64,000 nt of DNA, from NCBI RefSeq assembly GCF_002246015.1, contig NZ_NOLJ01000008.1:70552-134551 (forward strand). Direction: 5' to 3'. This stretch comes from Nostoc sp. 'Peltigera membranacea cyanobiont' 210A. GTDB lineage: Bacteria > Cyanobacteriota > Cyanobacteriia > Cyanobacteriales > Nostocaceae. The notes beneath the pieces are model-generated. The model ran no database searches. It saw nothing but the letters and a program-made list of their open reading frames with translations, and was not told where the DNA came from. Positions 53,260 to 61,845 of the stretch are shown one piece after another (the first letter of the stretch is position 1; each line of letters begins with the position of its first letter). The position numbers were made by a program, and so were the translations under genes.

Positions 53260-53289
53260 AATGGTTGTACTCTTTTTAGTTGTTTTCAA

Positions 53290-53590
53290 AGTAATTGAGT
53301 GTGCTATGACTCTCTTGCATGAATTATCAAAAAACAGACAATTCCTATTTGATAAGGCATAAGCCGTTTACTTTTAAATTTATTGTGCCTGAGAGCCACT
53401 TGAAAACTAACAGGTTATTTGACAGCTTGTCAACAGTTTTTACTCAAGATCCTACTTTTCCTACTTTTCCCACTTTTCTTGCTTAGAGATGGCAAACTAA
53501 CAGTTAAAAGACTTCTATAGCAGTTAGAAATGAGTTGACACTCAAAAGTCGATACCCTATTAGTATTTTCAGATTAATTTTAGGTATAAC
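53290..53590. promoter_or_regulatory. upstream region of the chaplin/rodlin genes
   Basis: About 300 bases that should hold the promoter of the chaplin operon. A palindrome TTGACAGCTTGTCAA at 53419-53433 offers a -35-like TTGACA on the minus strand and could be a regulator site, but I see no convincing -10 at the right distance. Confidence 0.35.
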
Positions 53591-54130
53591 TTACAACCTT
53601 AGAATAAAGCTGTTTCGGAGATGAAAGTCAGCCTCCGCGCCTTGATGAGTTAACGCCCAGTAAGTCACCTCACCATCTCTGTGTTTGATAACGGTAGTAA
53701 TTGCAACTTCAATTTCTTGTTCTGCCGAGATAATTTTATCCAAATCGACATCCAACACAAGTGCTAAACCATCAGCTTGATTCTGCACACTAAACGGTAG
53801 CTTTTCAAAAGCTGTTTCCTCTTGCATCCCTTGACGATACTCATCAAAGCCATAGACATTCCAGTGTCCGACAGGAGAGAGGTTGAATTCCCAATACCGT
53901 TGAGAATCTTTGATGCCAAGAAAGAACTCAAAACAAGTGTCTTCCCACAATTCGTACTTGCGTGATGGTGCATTTGATGGTGAGGCAATTGCAATTTCTT
54001 TTAAGTCACCTCCAAGGTTGTAGCAGATGGTAAGTTGATTAGCATTTCGAGAGAGATTGCCTGTAATTTTCAAATTAGGAAAGGACTCTGTAGAAGGGAA
54101 AGGTTGCAGGGAAAATGTCTGGTTGCTCAT
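53591..54130 (-). CDS. DOMON-like domain protein
   Basis: A 179-residue beta-rich protein with a DOMON-like/carbohydrate-binding fold. YELWEDTCFEFFLGIKDSQR and YWEFNLSPVGHWNVYGFDEY are the family motifs of the cyanobacterial group. It has no signal peptide. It overlaps the end of the kinase-like gene by the four bases ATGA, so the two proteins probably work together, perhaps on a sugar ligand (inference). Confidence 0.75.
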   Translation of the reverse strand: MSNQTFSLQPFPSTESFPNLKITGNLSRNANQLTICYNLGGDLKEIAIASPSNAPSRKYELWEDTCFEFFLGIKDSQRYWEFNLSPVGHWNVYGFDEYRQGMQEETAFEKLPFSVQNQADGLALVLDVDLDKIISAEQEIEVAITTVIKHRDGEVTYWALTHQGAEADFHLRNSFILRL

Positions 54131-55245
54131 TTCATATCTTGGATAATTTTGCGAATCTGCGTTTCTTGAGATTCAATACTTTCAGTCAGCTTAAACTGGA
54201 CGATCGCTCTTGCCAAGTTATGTTCTGGGTGCTTAACTTTAAAGTAGACATTCCCTGCTAAATAATCAGCAAAGAATCTTAGTCCTAGTTCAAAAGAAAT
54301 TAGACGAATGGCATCATATATGTATGCATAATCATTTTCGGTCAGAAATGCCTTGGCCACAGCGAGATAACCCTGGAGGATTTCTTGACACAGATCGGTA
54401 TCGAAATAAATACTTTCCCAATTCTCGGTTTCTTCACCAGCAGGATTACAACCCGATCGCAGGCAATCACCAATATCATAATGTACCAAACCGGGTTTCA
54501 CAGTGTCCAGGTCGATGACGCTGACGGCTTGCTGGGTAACAATATCAAACATCACGTTGTTAATTTTTGGATCGCCGTGCATCAGACGTAGTGGTAAGAT
54601 ACCTTCAACTTTGGCATTTTCTAGGATATGTGCAAAGGTTTGGCGATCGCTAACAAACTGTAAACAATAATTAACTTCCGAAGATTGAGGCACACTAGTT
54701 TTCGCCAAAACTTCCTCGTAATGCTGGAGATAAAACGGTGTAATATGAAACCCTTCGAGAGTGTCAGCAAGTTTTTCTGCTGGCAAATCGCTGATCAAAT
54801 TGTGGAACATCCCCAAGGCATAACCGATTTCTTTCGCGTATGAGCGATCGCGCATACTATCAAAAGACTGGGAGCCTTGAATAAAGCTGATTGCCCGCCA
54901 AAATGAGCCGTCTGCATCCTTCCAGTGGTCTTGAGCGTTTTTGGTCAACAATACGCGTGGCACTTCCCAGCGACGATTAAGGGGTGTATCCTGCAACCTT
55001 TTTTGAACGTGTTCAGTTAAGGTACGCATATTCTGCATAATCAGTTGTGGCTGACGAAACACCTGTGTGTTAATGCGTTGCAGGACAAAATGTTGTTCCT
55101 TTGAGGAATCTAGAGTTGCTAAAAAGGTATCATTGATATTACCACTGCCAAATGCTTTAACGCCTGTAACCTTCCCCAGTTGGGCGAATTGGTTAGCGAT
55201 CGCCACCAGATTTTCTGCACCTTGTGTATTGAATTCTTTTATCAT
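54127..55245 (-). CDS. aminoglycoside-phosphotransferase-fold kinase (NahK-like)
   Basis: A 372-residue small-molecule kinase of the APH fold. The start has FGSGNINDTFLATL (a nucleotide loop), HFVLQRINTQVF gives the ATP lysine region, and the catalytic loop is LMHGDPKINNVMFD with a metal aspartate in VIDLDTVKPG. QNMRTLTEHVQKRL and FRQPQLIMQNM resemble N-acetylhexosamine 1-kinases. It is upstream of and coupled with the DOMON-like gene. A sugar-1-kinase role is likely but not certain. Confidence 0.82.
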   Translation of the reverse strand: MIKEFNTQGAENLVAIANQFAQLGKVTGVKAFGSGNINDTFLATLDSSKEQHFVLQRINTQVFRQPQLIMQNMRTLTEHVQKRLQDTPLNRRWEVPRVLLTKNAQDHWKDADGSFWRAISFIQGSQSFDSMRDRSYAKEIGYALGMFHNLISDLPAEKLADTLEGFHITPFYLQHYEEVLAKTSVPQSSEVNYCLQFVSDRQTFAHILENAKVEGILPLRLMHGDPKINNVMFDIVTQQAVSVIDLDTVKPGLVHYDIGDCLRSGCNPAGEETENWESIYFDTDLCQEILQGYLAVAKAFLTENDYAYIYDAIRLISFELGLRFFADYLAGNVYFKVKHPEHNLARAIVQFKLTESIESQETQIRKIIQDMK

Positions 55246-55530
55246 TTGTTTTACCTGTACTACTCCTCACGTACATTGCACGAAAGCAATAGGGGATATC
55301 GTAGCGCAAGTATCAAGATAATTTGTAATTCGTAATTCGTAATGACGCTCGCGGACTCGCTACCGCTACGCTAACGTAATTCGTAATTGATTAACGAGAT
55401 GTCAATTATAAATCTTTAAAAGTACTAGAGCAATCCTGAATCCATTCGTGAAAAACAAGATTCCCGGCTTTTTTGAAAAGTCGGGAATCTGCGGGTTGCA
55501 ATTCTCGTCAACCCCTTGCTAATTCAATAG

Positions 55531-56847
55531 TTAGGAAATCTCATCGCTATCAACCCACTCGTCATAAGATGAGTCATAATCAACGTAGTGAAGAAAGTAT
55601 TGCTGTCCTTGGATTTGCTGAATCGTTGCGGAATACCAAGCCTCTTGGTCATCATCCCAACATTTTACTTTTTGACCTACTGCATATCCATTTTCATCAG
55701 TGGAGCGAAGATCGCGAGTCCGAATGTCATCTTCGCCCACCCACTCGTCATAAGATGAACCGTAACCAAGGTAATGAACAAAGAACTGGTCATCTTGGAT
55801 TTTCTCAATAGTTCCTTGATACCAATCCTCGTCATCATTATCCCAGACTTCTACTGTTTTGCTGACTTCATACTGAGTCTTATCTGATTTATCTGATTTA
55901 GCAGCAGATGAGACATCTTGAATCGGCTTTTGCTCCTCTTGTTTAATGTCTTCTTTTACTAGAGCATAAGCTTGCACAATCAAACTGCGAACGACAGTTT
56001 GAATTCCTGTATGCTCGTAATAATTGGTAGTTTGATCTAGGAATGCTGCAACTAAATCTAAATTATCATCAGCAATCTGAATAAAATTACCCAAATGACT
56101 AGAAATTGATTGCGGGGTTATGCTTGTCTTGGATACTAAATTATTCATCCAGCCTTGCACAGAGTTGAAACCCTGACTGATAAAACCAACTTTATCAGAC
56201 GGATTACTGCCTGGAAGAAAGTTATTAACAGCTAAAAAAACGGGATTTTGAGTTATTGCACTAGAATCAGTGCCACTAATAACTCCGTGAATTTTGCTGA
56301 GAAAATCAGGCCCCAAGGGCAGAATTCCATCTAGACAAACTAAAGCTACCATCCGCATTAGAGATGCATTTTGATAGTTGTTAGTCAGGGAATTAGCAAA
56401 CTCTTGGGGATTAGGTTGAGGAATACCGTTTAGTTTGCAAAAGGCAATGATTTCGACGGCAATTTTCAATAATAAATCAATAGATTGAGTGACATCAGCT
56501 TTAGGAGTAATTTTACCTAAAAAAGAGAGAAAGCCGATTTTTTCACTAACTTTATTCGCTAAAGCCGCCGCTGCCATCGCTGTGTCTGCCTTATCAATTG
56601 TTTGATAAAGTTTGATGGCAAACTGGTAGCCTTTTTGAGGATCTTCGTATAAAGTAACAGCGCGATCGCGGATTTTCTGAATTACCTTAGCATCGGTTTC
56701 TCCAGTAATAGCGCGGATACTATTGTCAAACCCAGTTAAATTGCTCCATTCACCTGGTGCTACATAATCAAGAGCTTTTAAAACTTTGACAGTAATATTG
56801 TCAGTCGGTAACTCGTCAACCAACTGAATAATTGATTTATCCATCAA
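55531..56847 (-). CDS. protein with two C-terminal Tudor-knot (chromo-barrel-like) domains
   Basis: A 438-residue protein. Residues 1-310 are mainly helical and not recognised. The end carries two similar segments, VEVWDNDDEDWYQGTIEKIQ ... YGSSYDEWVGEDDIR and VKCWDDDQEAWYSATIQQIQ ... YDSSYDEWVDSDEIS. They match the Tudor-knot/chromo-barrel pattern (W/Y, H-Y-x-G/D, D-E-W-V), which in eukaryotes binds methylated tails or nucleic acids. An acidic-lysine linker (KSDKSDKTQ) joins them to the helical part. It has no close operon partner. Function unknown. Confidence 0.75.
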   Translation of the reverse strand: MMDKSIIQLVDELPTDNITVKVLKALDYVAPGEWSNLTGFDNSIRAITGETDAKVIQKIRDRAVTLYEDPQKGYQFAIKLYQTIDKADTAMAAAALANKVSEKIGFLSFLGKITPKADVTQSIDLLLKIAVEIIAFCKLNGIPQPNPQEFANSLTNNYQNASLMRMVALVCLDGILPLGPDFLSKIHGVISGTDSSAITQNPVFLAVNNFLPGSNPSDKVGFISQGFNSVQGWMNNLVSKTSITPQSISSHLGNFIQIADDNLDLVAAFLDQTTNYYEHTGIQTVVRSLIVQAYALVKEDIKQEEQKPIQDVSSAAKSDKSDKTQYEVSKTVEVWDNDDEDWYQGTIEKIQDDQFFVHYLGYGSSYDEWVGEDDIRTRDLRSTDENGYAVGQKVKCWDDDQEAWYSATIQQIQGQQYFLHYVDYDSSYDEWVDSDEIS

Positions 56848-57157
56848 CCGATCCTTAAAACTTCAGATATTGTTACAACACGGTTCAGAGCAGCCCACAT
56901 CTAACGCTGGGCAATTACTAAACCCTATTTATAGAGTTCCCCAACCTGACCAAAAAATAACGATGTTAGTAACAGACGCTACACCTTAAGATATTGCATA
57001 GGCGATCGCATCCCAAACGCAAAGCTAAATCAACAGCTTGAGTCTGCGACGGATGCGTAGGCGCAGCCCGTCGTAGACATCGCTTCCCAGACAAAACCCA
57101 GATGGATTGGCAAGCCTAGACGCAGAGAGCAATTTTCAATCCAAAATGGTATTACTT
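56848..57157. other. 310-bp spacer with a palindromic repeat
   Basis: About 57040-57090 holds GATGCGTAGGCGCAGCCCG and CGTCGTAGACATCGCTTCCC, a member of the same repeat class as the one inserted in the aspartoacylase gene, in opposite orientation. No gene seen. Confidence 0.55.
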
Positions 57158-57511
57158 CTACAAAACCACGCTTTGACGCACAGTGCGCTTGCGATCGCTT
57201 TTACGAGTACCTCCAGCCATCTGATACTCGTGGCTATTACTACCATATTTATAAGCGACACCACGCAAAATTTTTTCTGAATAGTCTGCTAAATCCTGTT
57301 CATTTTCGACGAGTTGGGTTAGTAAAACATCAATAGTGGAGAGCGTGGTATTGTATGCTTCTAGAGATTGCCGCACCCTTTCGATTTTTTCAGTATAATC
57401 TTTGACTGTTAACCCCTCTCCGACATCGAGAGTTTGACTAATAGATTTAACGCTTGCTAGACGTAGTTCAGCTTTGCCAAGAGTACGTGAATTGCGTTTT
57501 CGCCTTCCCAT
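57158..57511 (-). CDS. small conserved cyanobacterial protein, unknown function
   Basis: A 117-residue charged protein. It opens MGRRKRNSRTLGKAELRLAS, has a helical coiled-coil-like middle (YTEKIERVRQSLEAYNTTLS, LTQLVENEQDLADYSEKIL) and ends VAYKYGSNSHEYQMAGGTRK. The YG-x-S-x-E-Y-x-x-A-G-G-x-R-K-S end is one I recall from several cyanobacterial hypothetical proteins. No catalytic motif is seen. Confidence 0.7.
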   Translation of the reverse strand: MGRRKRNSRTLGKAELRLASVKSISQTLDVGEGLTVKDYTEKIERVRQSLEAYNTTLSTIDVLLTQLVENEQDLADYSEKILRGVAYKYGSNSHEYQMAGGTRKSDRKRTVRQSVVL

Positions 57512-57678
57512 AATTAATACTCATTTTCTCAATTTCTCATAACTCTATAGTGGACAATTGTTGAAAAGATTGTCATACGTGGAATTGTTGATTTTTCTAA
57601 AAAAGCCTAAAATATATTTGCTTTATACCAATTTCTAATTACGAATCATGAATTACCAATTACGAATTGGTATAACAT

Positions 57679-57948
57679 CAAAGCGGAAACTGCTACAGCT
57701 TGCGCGAAACACGGAAACGTAAAAGCAGAAGTTGCTGCCAGCAAAGCGGAAGTTGCTACAGCTTGCGCGAAACACGGAAACGTGAAAGCGGAAGTTACTG
57801 CAAGCAAAGCGGAAGTTGCTACAGCTTGCGCGAAACACGGAAACGTGAAAGCGGAAGTTGCTGCAAGCAAAGCGGAAGTTGCTACAGCTTGCGCGAAACA
57901 CGGAAACGTGAAAGCGGAAGTTGCTGCAAGGAAAGCGGAAACTGCTAC
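57679..57948. repeat. minisatellite of 63-bp units (three 21-bp subunits each)
   Basis: Four copies of a 63-bp unit plus a partial one begin at 57701, 57764, 57827 and 57890 (each at TGCGCGAAACACGG). Each unit is three 21-bp parts: AAAGCGGAAGTTGCTGCAAG-type, AAAGCGGAAGTTGCTACAG-type and TGCGCGAAACACGGAAACG-type. All plus-strand frames stay open through it. No start or ribosome-binding site supports translation. Confidence 0.9.
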
Positions 57949-57985
57949 AAGATCAGTCGCTCCCTTCGACTTACTTCGACTACGC

Positions 57986-58348
57986 TCAGTACAAGTCGCT
58001 CAGGGAGCGTTTTTGTGTTGAAGTGTCGAAGCCATCACCACCGAAGCTAGCCAGCCTACTGTAATGAGTTTCATTTTGACATTCGGCTAACTTATGCAAC
58101 AAATTTGTATCCCCTGAAATTAGAGCTTGCTTCTTTTTTCGACTCCAACCTTGCACCTGCTTCTCACGCTCAAAAGCATCTACTACGCACTGATAATACT
58201 CACAAAAAACTAGCTTCACAGGCAACCGTTTTGCCGTGTGGTTTGCGCCCTCACCTTGTTGATGTTGCCACAGCCGCCGCTCAATATCCGTTGTACTACC
58301 CGTGTAGTAACTACCATCAGCACATTTAAGAATGTACATATAAGGCAT
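57986..58348 (-). CDS. GIY-YIG nuclease-domain protein (YhbQ/UPF0213-like)
   Basis: A 120-residue protein of the short GIY-YIG family. The core is MPYMYILKCADGSYYTGST, then DIERRLWQHQQGEGANHT and LPVKLVFCEYY with an E in AFEREKQVQGW, the usual catalytic set. The family averages about 85-100 residues. The extra C-terminus (FGGDGFDTSTQKRSLSDLY) reads into a palindrome (GAGCGACTTGTACTGAGCG) and is probably a repeat-derived extension. Function: likely DNA nicking or repair; unknown in detail. Confidence 0.82.
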   Translation of the reverse strand: MPYMYILKCADGSYYTGSTTDIERRLWQHQQGEGANHTAKRLPVKLVFCEYYQCVVDAFEREKQVQGWSRKKKQALISGDTNLLHKLAECQNETHYSRLASFGGDGFDTSTQKRSLSDLY

Positions 58349-59034
58349 AAATTGATTTGCGCGATCGCTTTCTATTAGAAAAAGTGTTCCCTAAGTAAAT
58401 TGTTCCCTTCCCTGCGGGACGCTACGCGAACGACTTCGCTCAGGGAACACTCCTTCTGAATTTTTATTAGGAGTCAACTTTAGATCAGCAAAGTCGCCTA
58501 TTTTAAGAAATGCATTGTTTGACTTTTAGATGCGATCGCCCCGAAATCCCGAAAGTGCAATGGCTACGCCCGCCGCAGGCATTGCAGTAGCAGTAATTAA
58601 TTTCCTTAATAAACGTTCCCTGAGCAAAACATTCCCTGAGTAAAACATTCCCTGAGCAAAACGTTCCCTGAGCAAAACGTTCCCTGAGCGAAGTCGTTCG
58701 CGTAGCGTCCCGCAGGGAAGGGAACATTCTAATTGCTCTTAGTACCAATGCCGTCGCAGAGGGTGCGATCGCTTACATTAGGATTTGCACTTTTTACTCA
58801 GCACTCTTTATCCTTTACCCCTTATCCTTTTCCCCACTTCTGCAAGAAGTCTACTGTGCAACCCAAAACAACGGTTAATTTATCAATTAAATGTATTTAA
58901 TAGCTGAAAGCAGGTATTATAAGAATCTATAAGCAATCAAATCTTAATTCTTTCATCTGGGTTGGAAAAGCATTGAGTGCCAGTCAAGAGACTTGATGAA
59001 CTCAGTATAACTATTGATTGTAACTAAAACCGCC
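58349..59034. other. 686-bp repeat-rich spacer
   Basis: Two 47-bp copies of one palindromic repeat lie in opposite orientation at 58402-58448 and 58679-58725, with 16-bp tandem repeats between. After 58740 it is AT-rich and probably holds the promoter of the oxidoreductase gene. Confidence 0.65.
58402..58725. repeat. perfect 47-bp inverted repeats with 16-bp tandem units between
   Basis: 58402-58448 (GTTCCCTTCCCTGCGGGACG ... CTTCGCTCAGGGAAC) and 58679-58725 are perfect reverse complements. From about 58614 to 58690 there are five units like TTCCCTGAGCAAAACG with a 16-base period, ending in the second 47-bp copy. It seems that one end of the repeat has been amplified. Confidence 0.85.
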
Positions 59035-61344
59035 ATGAACCCTAGTTTTTTAACTGCCCATACTCCAACCACGATCGCTATTGTTGGCGGAGGTTTTAGT
59101 GGTTCTTTAGTCGCTACCCACCTATTGAAAACTGCCAGCCAACCCCTCACCATTAAGCTGATTGAGCGTAGCGATCAGATTGGCAAGGGAATCGCCTACA
59201 GTACAGATACCAACTGTCATTTGCTGAATGTATCGGCAGGCAACATGAGTGCATTTGCTCACGATTCAGGGCATTTGTTACGTTGGCTTCAGCACAACCG
59301 CGATGAGTTAACAGTATTTTTTTCAGAAGAAGTAAATGCCAGTACCTTCATACCTCGTAAGGTTTTTGGTTTATATATTCAATCGGTTTTAGCAGAAGCA
59401 GAAGCCACAGCACCCAGTGATGTGCGACTAGAACGCTTCACCGATGAAGTAGTAGGGGTACAGCCTGAAGAAAAAGGCGCAATGATTTCTCTACGTAGTG
59501 GTCGCTGTTTTGCCGCAGATAGAGTTGTGTTGGCATTGGGGAACTCACCTTCTGCACCCCCCGCCATTCAAAACCCAAACAGTAATGATGAAAGTTATCT
59601 GCGGAATGCTTGGTCAGCCGATGCTTTAGCAGACCTTGATGCTGATGCACCTGTGTTGCTAATTGGTACGGGACTGACGATGGTGGATATGGTTTTATCT
59701 CTGAGCGATCGCCAACATCGGGGTAAAATTTATGCTGTGTCCCGACGGGGATTATTTCCCCTCAAACATCAAGCGGCTCAACCTTATCCCTGCTTCTTAA
59801 CGCCAGAAAATTCACCAAAAAGTGTGCGCTCCTGGTTACGTCGGCTACGTGCCGAGGTGGAAATTGCGGCTACCCAAGGCTACGACTGGCGAGCGGTAAT
59901 TGATTCTCTGCGTCCCATGAATCAGAAAATCTGGCAAAAACTACCGACTGAAGAACAGCAACGTTTTTTGCGTCATCTGACACCTTATTGGGATGTGCAT
60001 CGTCACCGCATTGCCCCAAAAGTGGCGGATGTTGTAACCCAAATGCTGGATTCTGCTCAACTCACCATCTCTGCCGGGCGGATTCGGGAATATCAAGCTT
60101 TGCCAGACGGTGTAGCTGTTACCGTGTACCAGCGCAAAAGCCAAAGTAATAATATCTTGCACGTTCGTCGAGTAGTTAATTGTACAGGGGTAGCAGCAGA
60201 TTATCGCCGATCGCTTCATCCTCTGATTACTGATTTGCGATCGCAGAAATTAATTCGCCCCAATGCTATCGGTTTAGGATTAGATACAGATACCCACGGT
60301 GCTTTATATGCAGCAGACGGTAACGTTTCGACGCTGTTTTATACCTTGGGAACCCCGCGCAAAGGCGACTTGTGGGAAACTATTGCCGTTCCAGAATTAC
60401 GGGGACAGGCGCAGGAATTATCTAAAGCGTTGTTGCAGTCGCTACCAGTGCGTGTGCGTCCTATTCCGACGATGCCTTTGTTAAGCGAGCGCAGTGCAGA
60501 GATACCGCAGTCAACTTTCCTATTCCGGCAATTTTTTGACCCTGCAACTAGTAGTTATACTTATTTAATTGGCGATAAGCAAACAGGAGATGCTGTTCTA
60601 GTCGATCCTGTATTAGAGCAAGTTGACCGCGATTTGGAATCTTTGAGTGAACTGGGATTAAAGCTACGCTACTGTCTAGAAACTCACCTTCATGCCGATC
60701 ATATTACAGGGGCAGGCAAACTCAGGCAAAAAACAGGCTGTGAGGTGATCGTTCCCCAGAATACTGCTGTGACAAAAGCCGATCGCTCCCTTGTCGGTGG
60801 CGAAACCTTAGAGGTGGGATCGGTAATCATCGAAACAATTTTCACACCAGGACACAGCGCCAGTCATATAACATATTTGGTGAATAAAACCCATCTGTTA
60901 ACTGGTGATGCCTTATTTATTCGTGGTTGTGGACGCACAGATTTTCAGGGAGGCGATCCTGGAACTTTATACGATGTGGTGACACAACGCTTATTCACCT
61001 TGCCAGATGAGACTTTGGTATATCCTGCCCATGACTATAAAGGACGCACAGTTTCCACCATTGGCGAAGAAAAGCGGCTTAATCCCAGATTTAGCGATTC
61101 CTACGGAGCGCTGCGCGAACGCAGCCGTAGTCAATTCATTACCATCATGAATAATCTCAAATTGAGTTATCCCCAGAAGATGAATGCAACCGTACCGGCG
61201 AATGAATACTGTGGTGATTTTATTCCTCAAGAAAGTTTAGACCAGGCTACGAATTCGGCAACAGATGAAGAACAAAAACAAATAGAACTCACAGTTATGA
61301 CTAATACAGAAATCTACAATGATTACTTTGCTATGTATATCTAA
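59035..61344 (+). CDS. FAD/NAD(P)-binding oxidoreductase fused to a persulfide dioxygenase-like (ETHE1) domain
   Basis: A 769-residue fusion. Residues 1-480 or so form an FAD-NAD(P)-binding protein (TIAIVGGGFSGSLVATHLLK, then GIAYSTDTNCHLLNVSAGNM, VLLIGTGLTMVDMVLSLSDR). From about 500 a metallo-beta-lactamase domain of ETHE1 type follows: FRQFFDPATSSYTYLIGD, THLHADHITGAG, HSASHITYLV, GDALFIRGCGRTDFQGGDPG and YPAHDYKG. This domain oxidises persulfide sulfur with iron. ATG at 59035 is preferred to a TTG 7 codons earlier. Near the end, SYGALRERS (61099-61125) comes from an inserted repeat. The fusion suggests flavin-linked sulfide or persulfide metabolism (inference). Confidence 0.85.
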   Translation: MNPSFLTAHTPTTIAIVGGGFSGSLVATHLLKTASQPLTIKLIERSDQIGKGIAYSTDTNCHLLNVSAGNMSAFAHDSGHLLRWLQHNRDELTVFFSEEVNASTFIPRKVFGLYIQSVLAEAEATAPSDVRLERFTDEVVGVQPEEKGAMISLRSGRCFAADRVVLALGNSPSAPPAIQNPNSNDESYLRNAWSADALADLDADAPVLLIGTGLTMVDMVLSLSDRQHRGKIYAVSRRGLFPLKHQAAQPYPCFLTPENSPKSVRSWLRRLRAEVEIAATQGYDWRAVIDSLRPMNQKIWQKLPTEEQQRFLRHLTPYWDVHRHRIAPKVADVVTQMLDSAQLTISAGRIREYQALPDGVAVTVYQRKSQSNNILHVRRVVNCTGVAADYRRSLHPLITDLRSQKLIRPNAIGLGLDTDTHGALYAADGNVSTLFYTLGTPRKGDLWETIAVPELRGQAQELSKALLQSLPVRVRPIPTMPLLSERSAEIPQSTFLFRQFFDPATSSYTYLIGDKQTGDAVLVDPVLEQVDRDLESLSELGLKLRYCLETHLHADHITGAGKLRQKTGCEVIVPQNTAVTKADRSLVGGETLEVGSVIIETIFTPGHSASHITYLVNKTHLLTGDALFIRGCGRTDFQGGDPGTLYDVVTQRLFTLPDETLVYPAHDYKGRTVSTIGEEKRLNPRFSDSYGALRERSRSQFITIMNNLKLSYPQKMNATVPANEYCGDFIPQESLDQATNSATDEEQKQIELTVMTNTEIYNDYFAMYI
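61099..61125. repeat. 27-bp palindromic repeat inserted in frame in the oxidoreductase gene
   Basis: Shares CCTACGG, GCTGCGC and ACGC blocks in the same order with the 27-bp insert at 245-271. The ETHE1 family, as I recall, reads directly from NPR-F/L-S to SR-x-x-F at this point. Confidence 0.6.
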
Positions 61345-61379
61345 GATGAATTCTAGTAATAAATTTACCTGAGTTGTTG

Positions 61380-61500
61380 GTTTTGACTACGCGGTAGTTG
61401 AGCGTAGTCGAAACTCAAGTAACTGAGTAGTCGAGAGTTGAACGTAGTCGTTCACGTAGCGTCCCGTAGGGAAGTAGTCGAAACTCATCAGCCTTCGGGT
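61380..61500. repeat. palindromic repeat cluster after the oxidoreductase gene
   Basis: TAGTCGAAACTCA occurs twice (about 61407 and 61473), with GTTGAGCGTAGTC and GTTGAACGTAGTC copies and the GTAGCGTCCCGTAGGGAAG block also seen at 58679-58725. It may fold as a transcript end. Confidence 0.6.
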
Positions 61501-61563
61501 TAAATTATATCTGTTGAGTAATGGCTCTAGAATGTTAGATATTGGCTCAGTTAACATACGCCT

Positions 61564-61770
61564 ATGTCACTCCAAGAAATTAAAGAACAAGCTTTCAATT
61601 TGTCGCCCAATGAGCGACTAGCTCTGGTAAATTTCATTGTTGAATCACTCCAAGCTGAACTAAGTCTTCAGACAAACCAAACACAGACAGAACAGGCACT
61701 GAGTCCACTACCAGCCCCAACAATCAATGCAATATTTGTCATACCCTCAATTTCTCCCTCAAATGAATAA
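61564..61770 (+). CDS. antitoxin-like small protein, possibly a decayed addiction module
   Basis: A 68-residue protein. MSLQEIKEQAFNLSPNERLA followed by LVNFIVESLQAEL matches the first half of a common cyanobacterial antitoxin family. The usual second half is replaced by a proline/serine-rich tail (SPLPAPTINAIFV). No toxin gene follows; the next gene is on the other strand. It may be an orphan or a broken antitoxin. Confidence 0.55.
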   Translation: MSLQEIKEQAFNLSPNERLALVNFIVESLQAELSLQTNQTQTEQALSPLPAPTINAIFVIPSISPSNE

Positions 61771-61845
61771 CATAACCAACAATTTACTCAGGTTTCCAGC
61801 ATCTTGAAATTGAAAATTTCTAGGTTGGTTTTAACTCTTAACTTA

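Noticed and set aside
53419..53433. TTGACAGCTTGTCAA palindrome as a firm chaplin promoter.
   Set aside because: No convincing -10 at the right distance on the minus strand; kept only as a tentative regulatory region.
57646..58050. Open frames in all plus and two minus frames across the 63-bp array.
   Set aside because: Explained by the 63-bp period without stops; no independent coding evidence.
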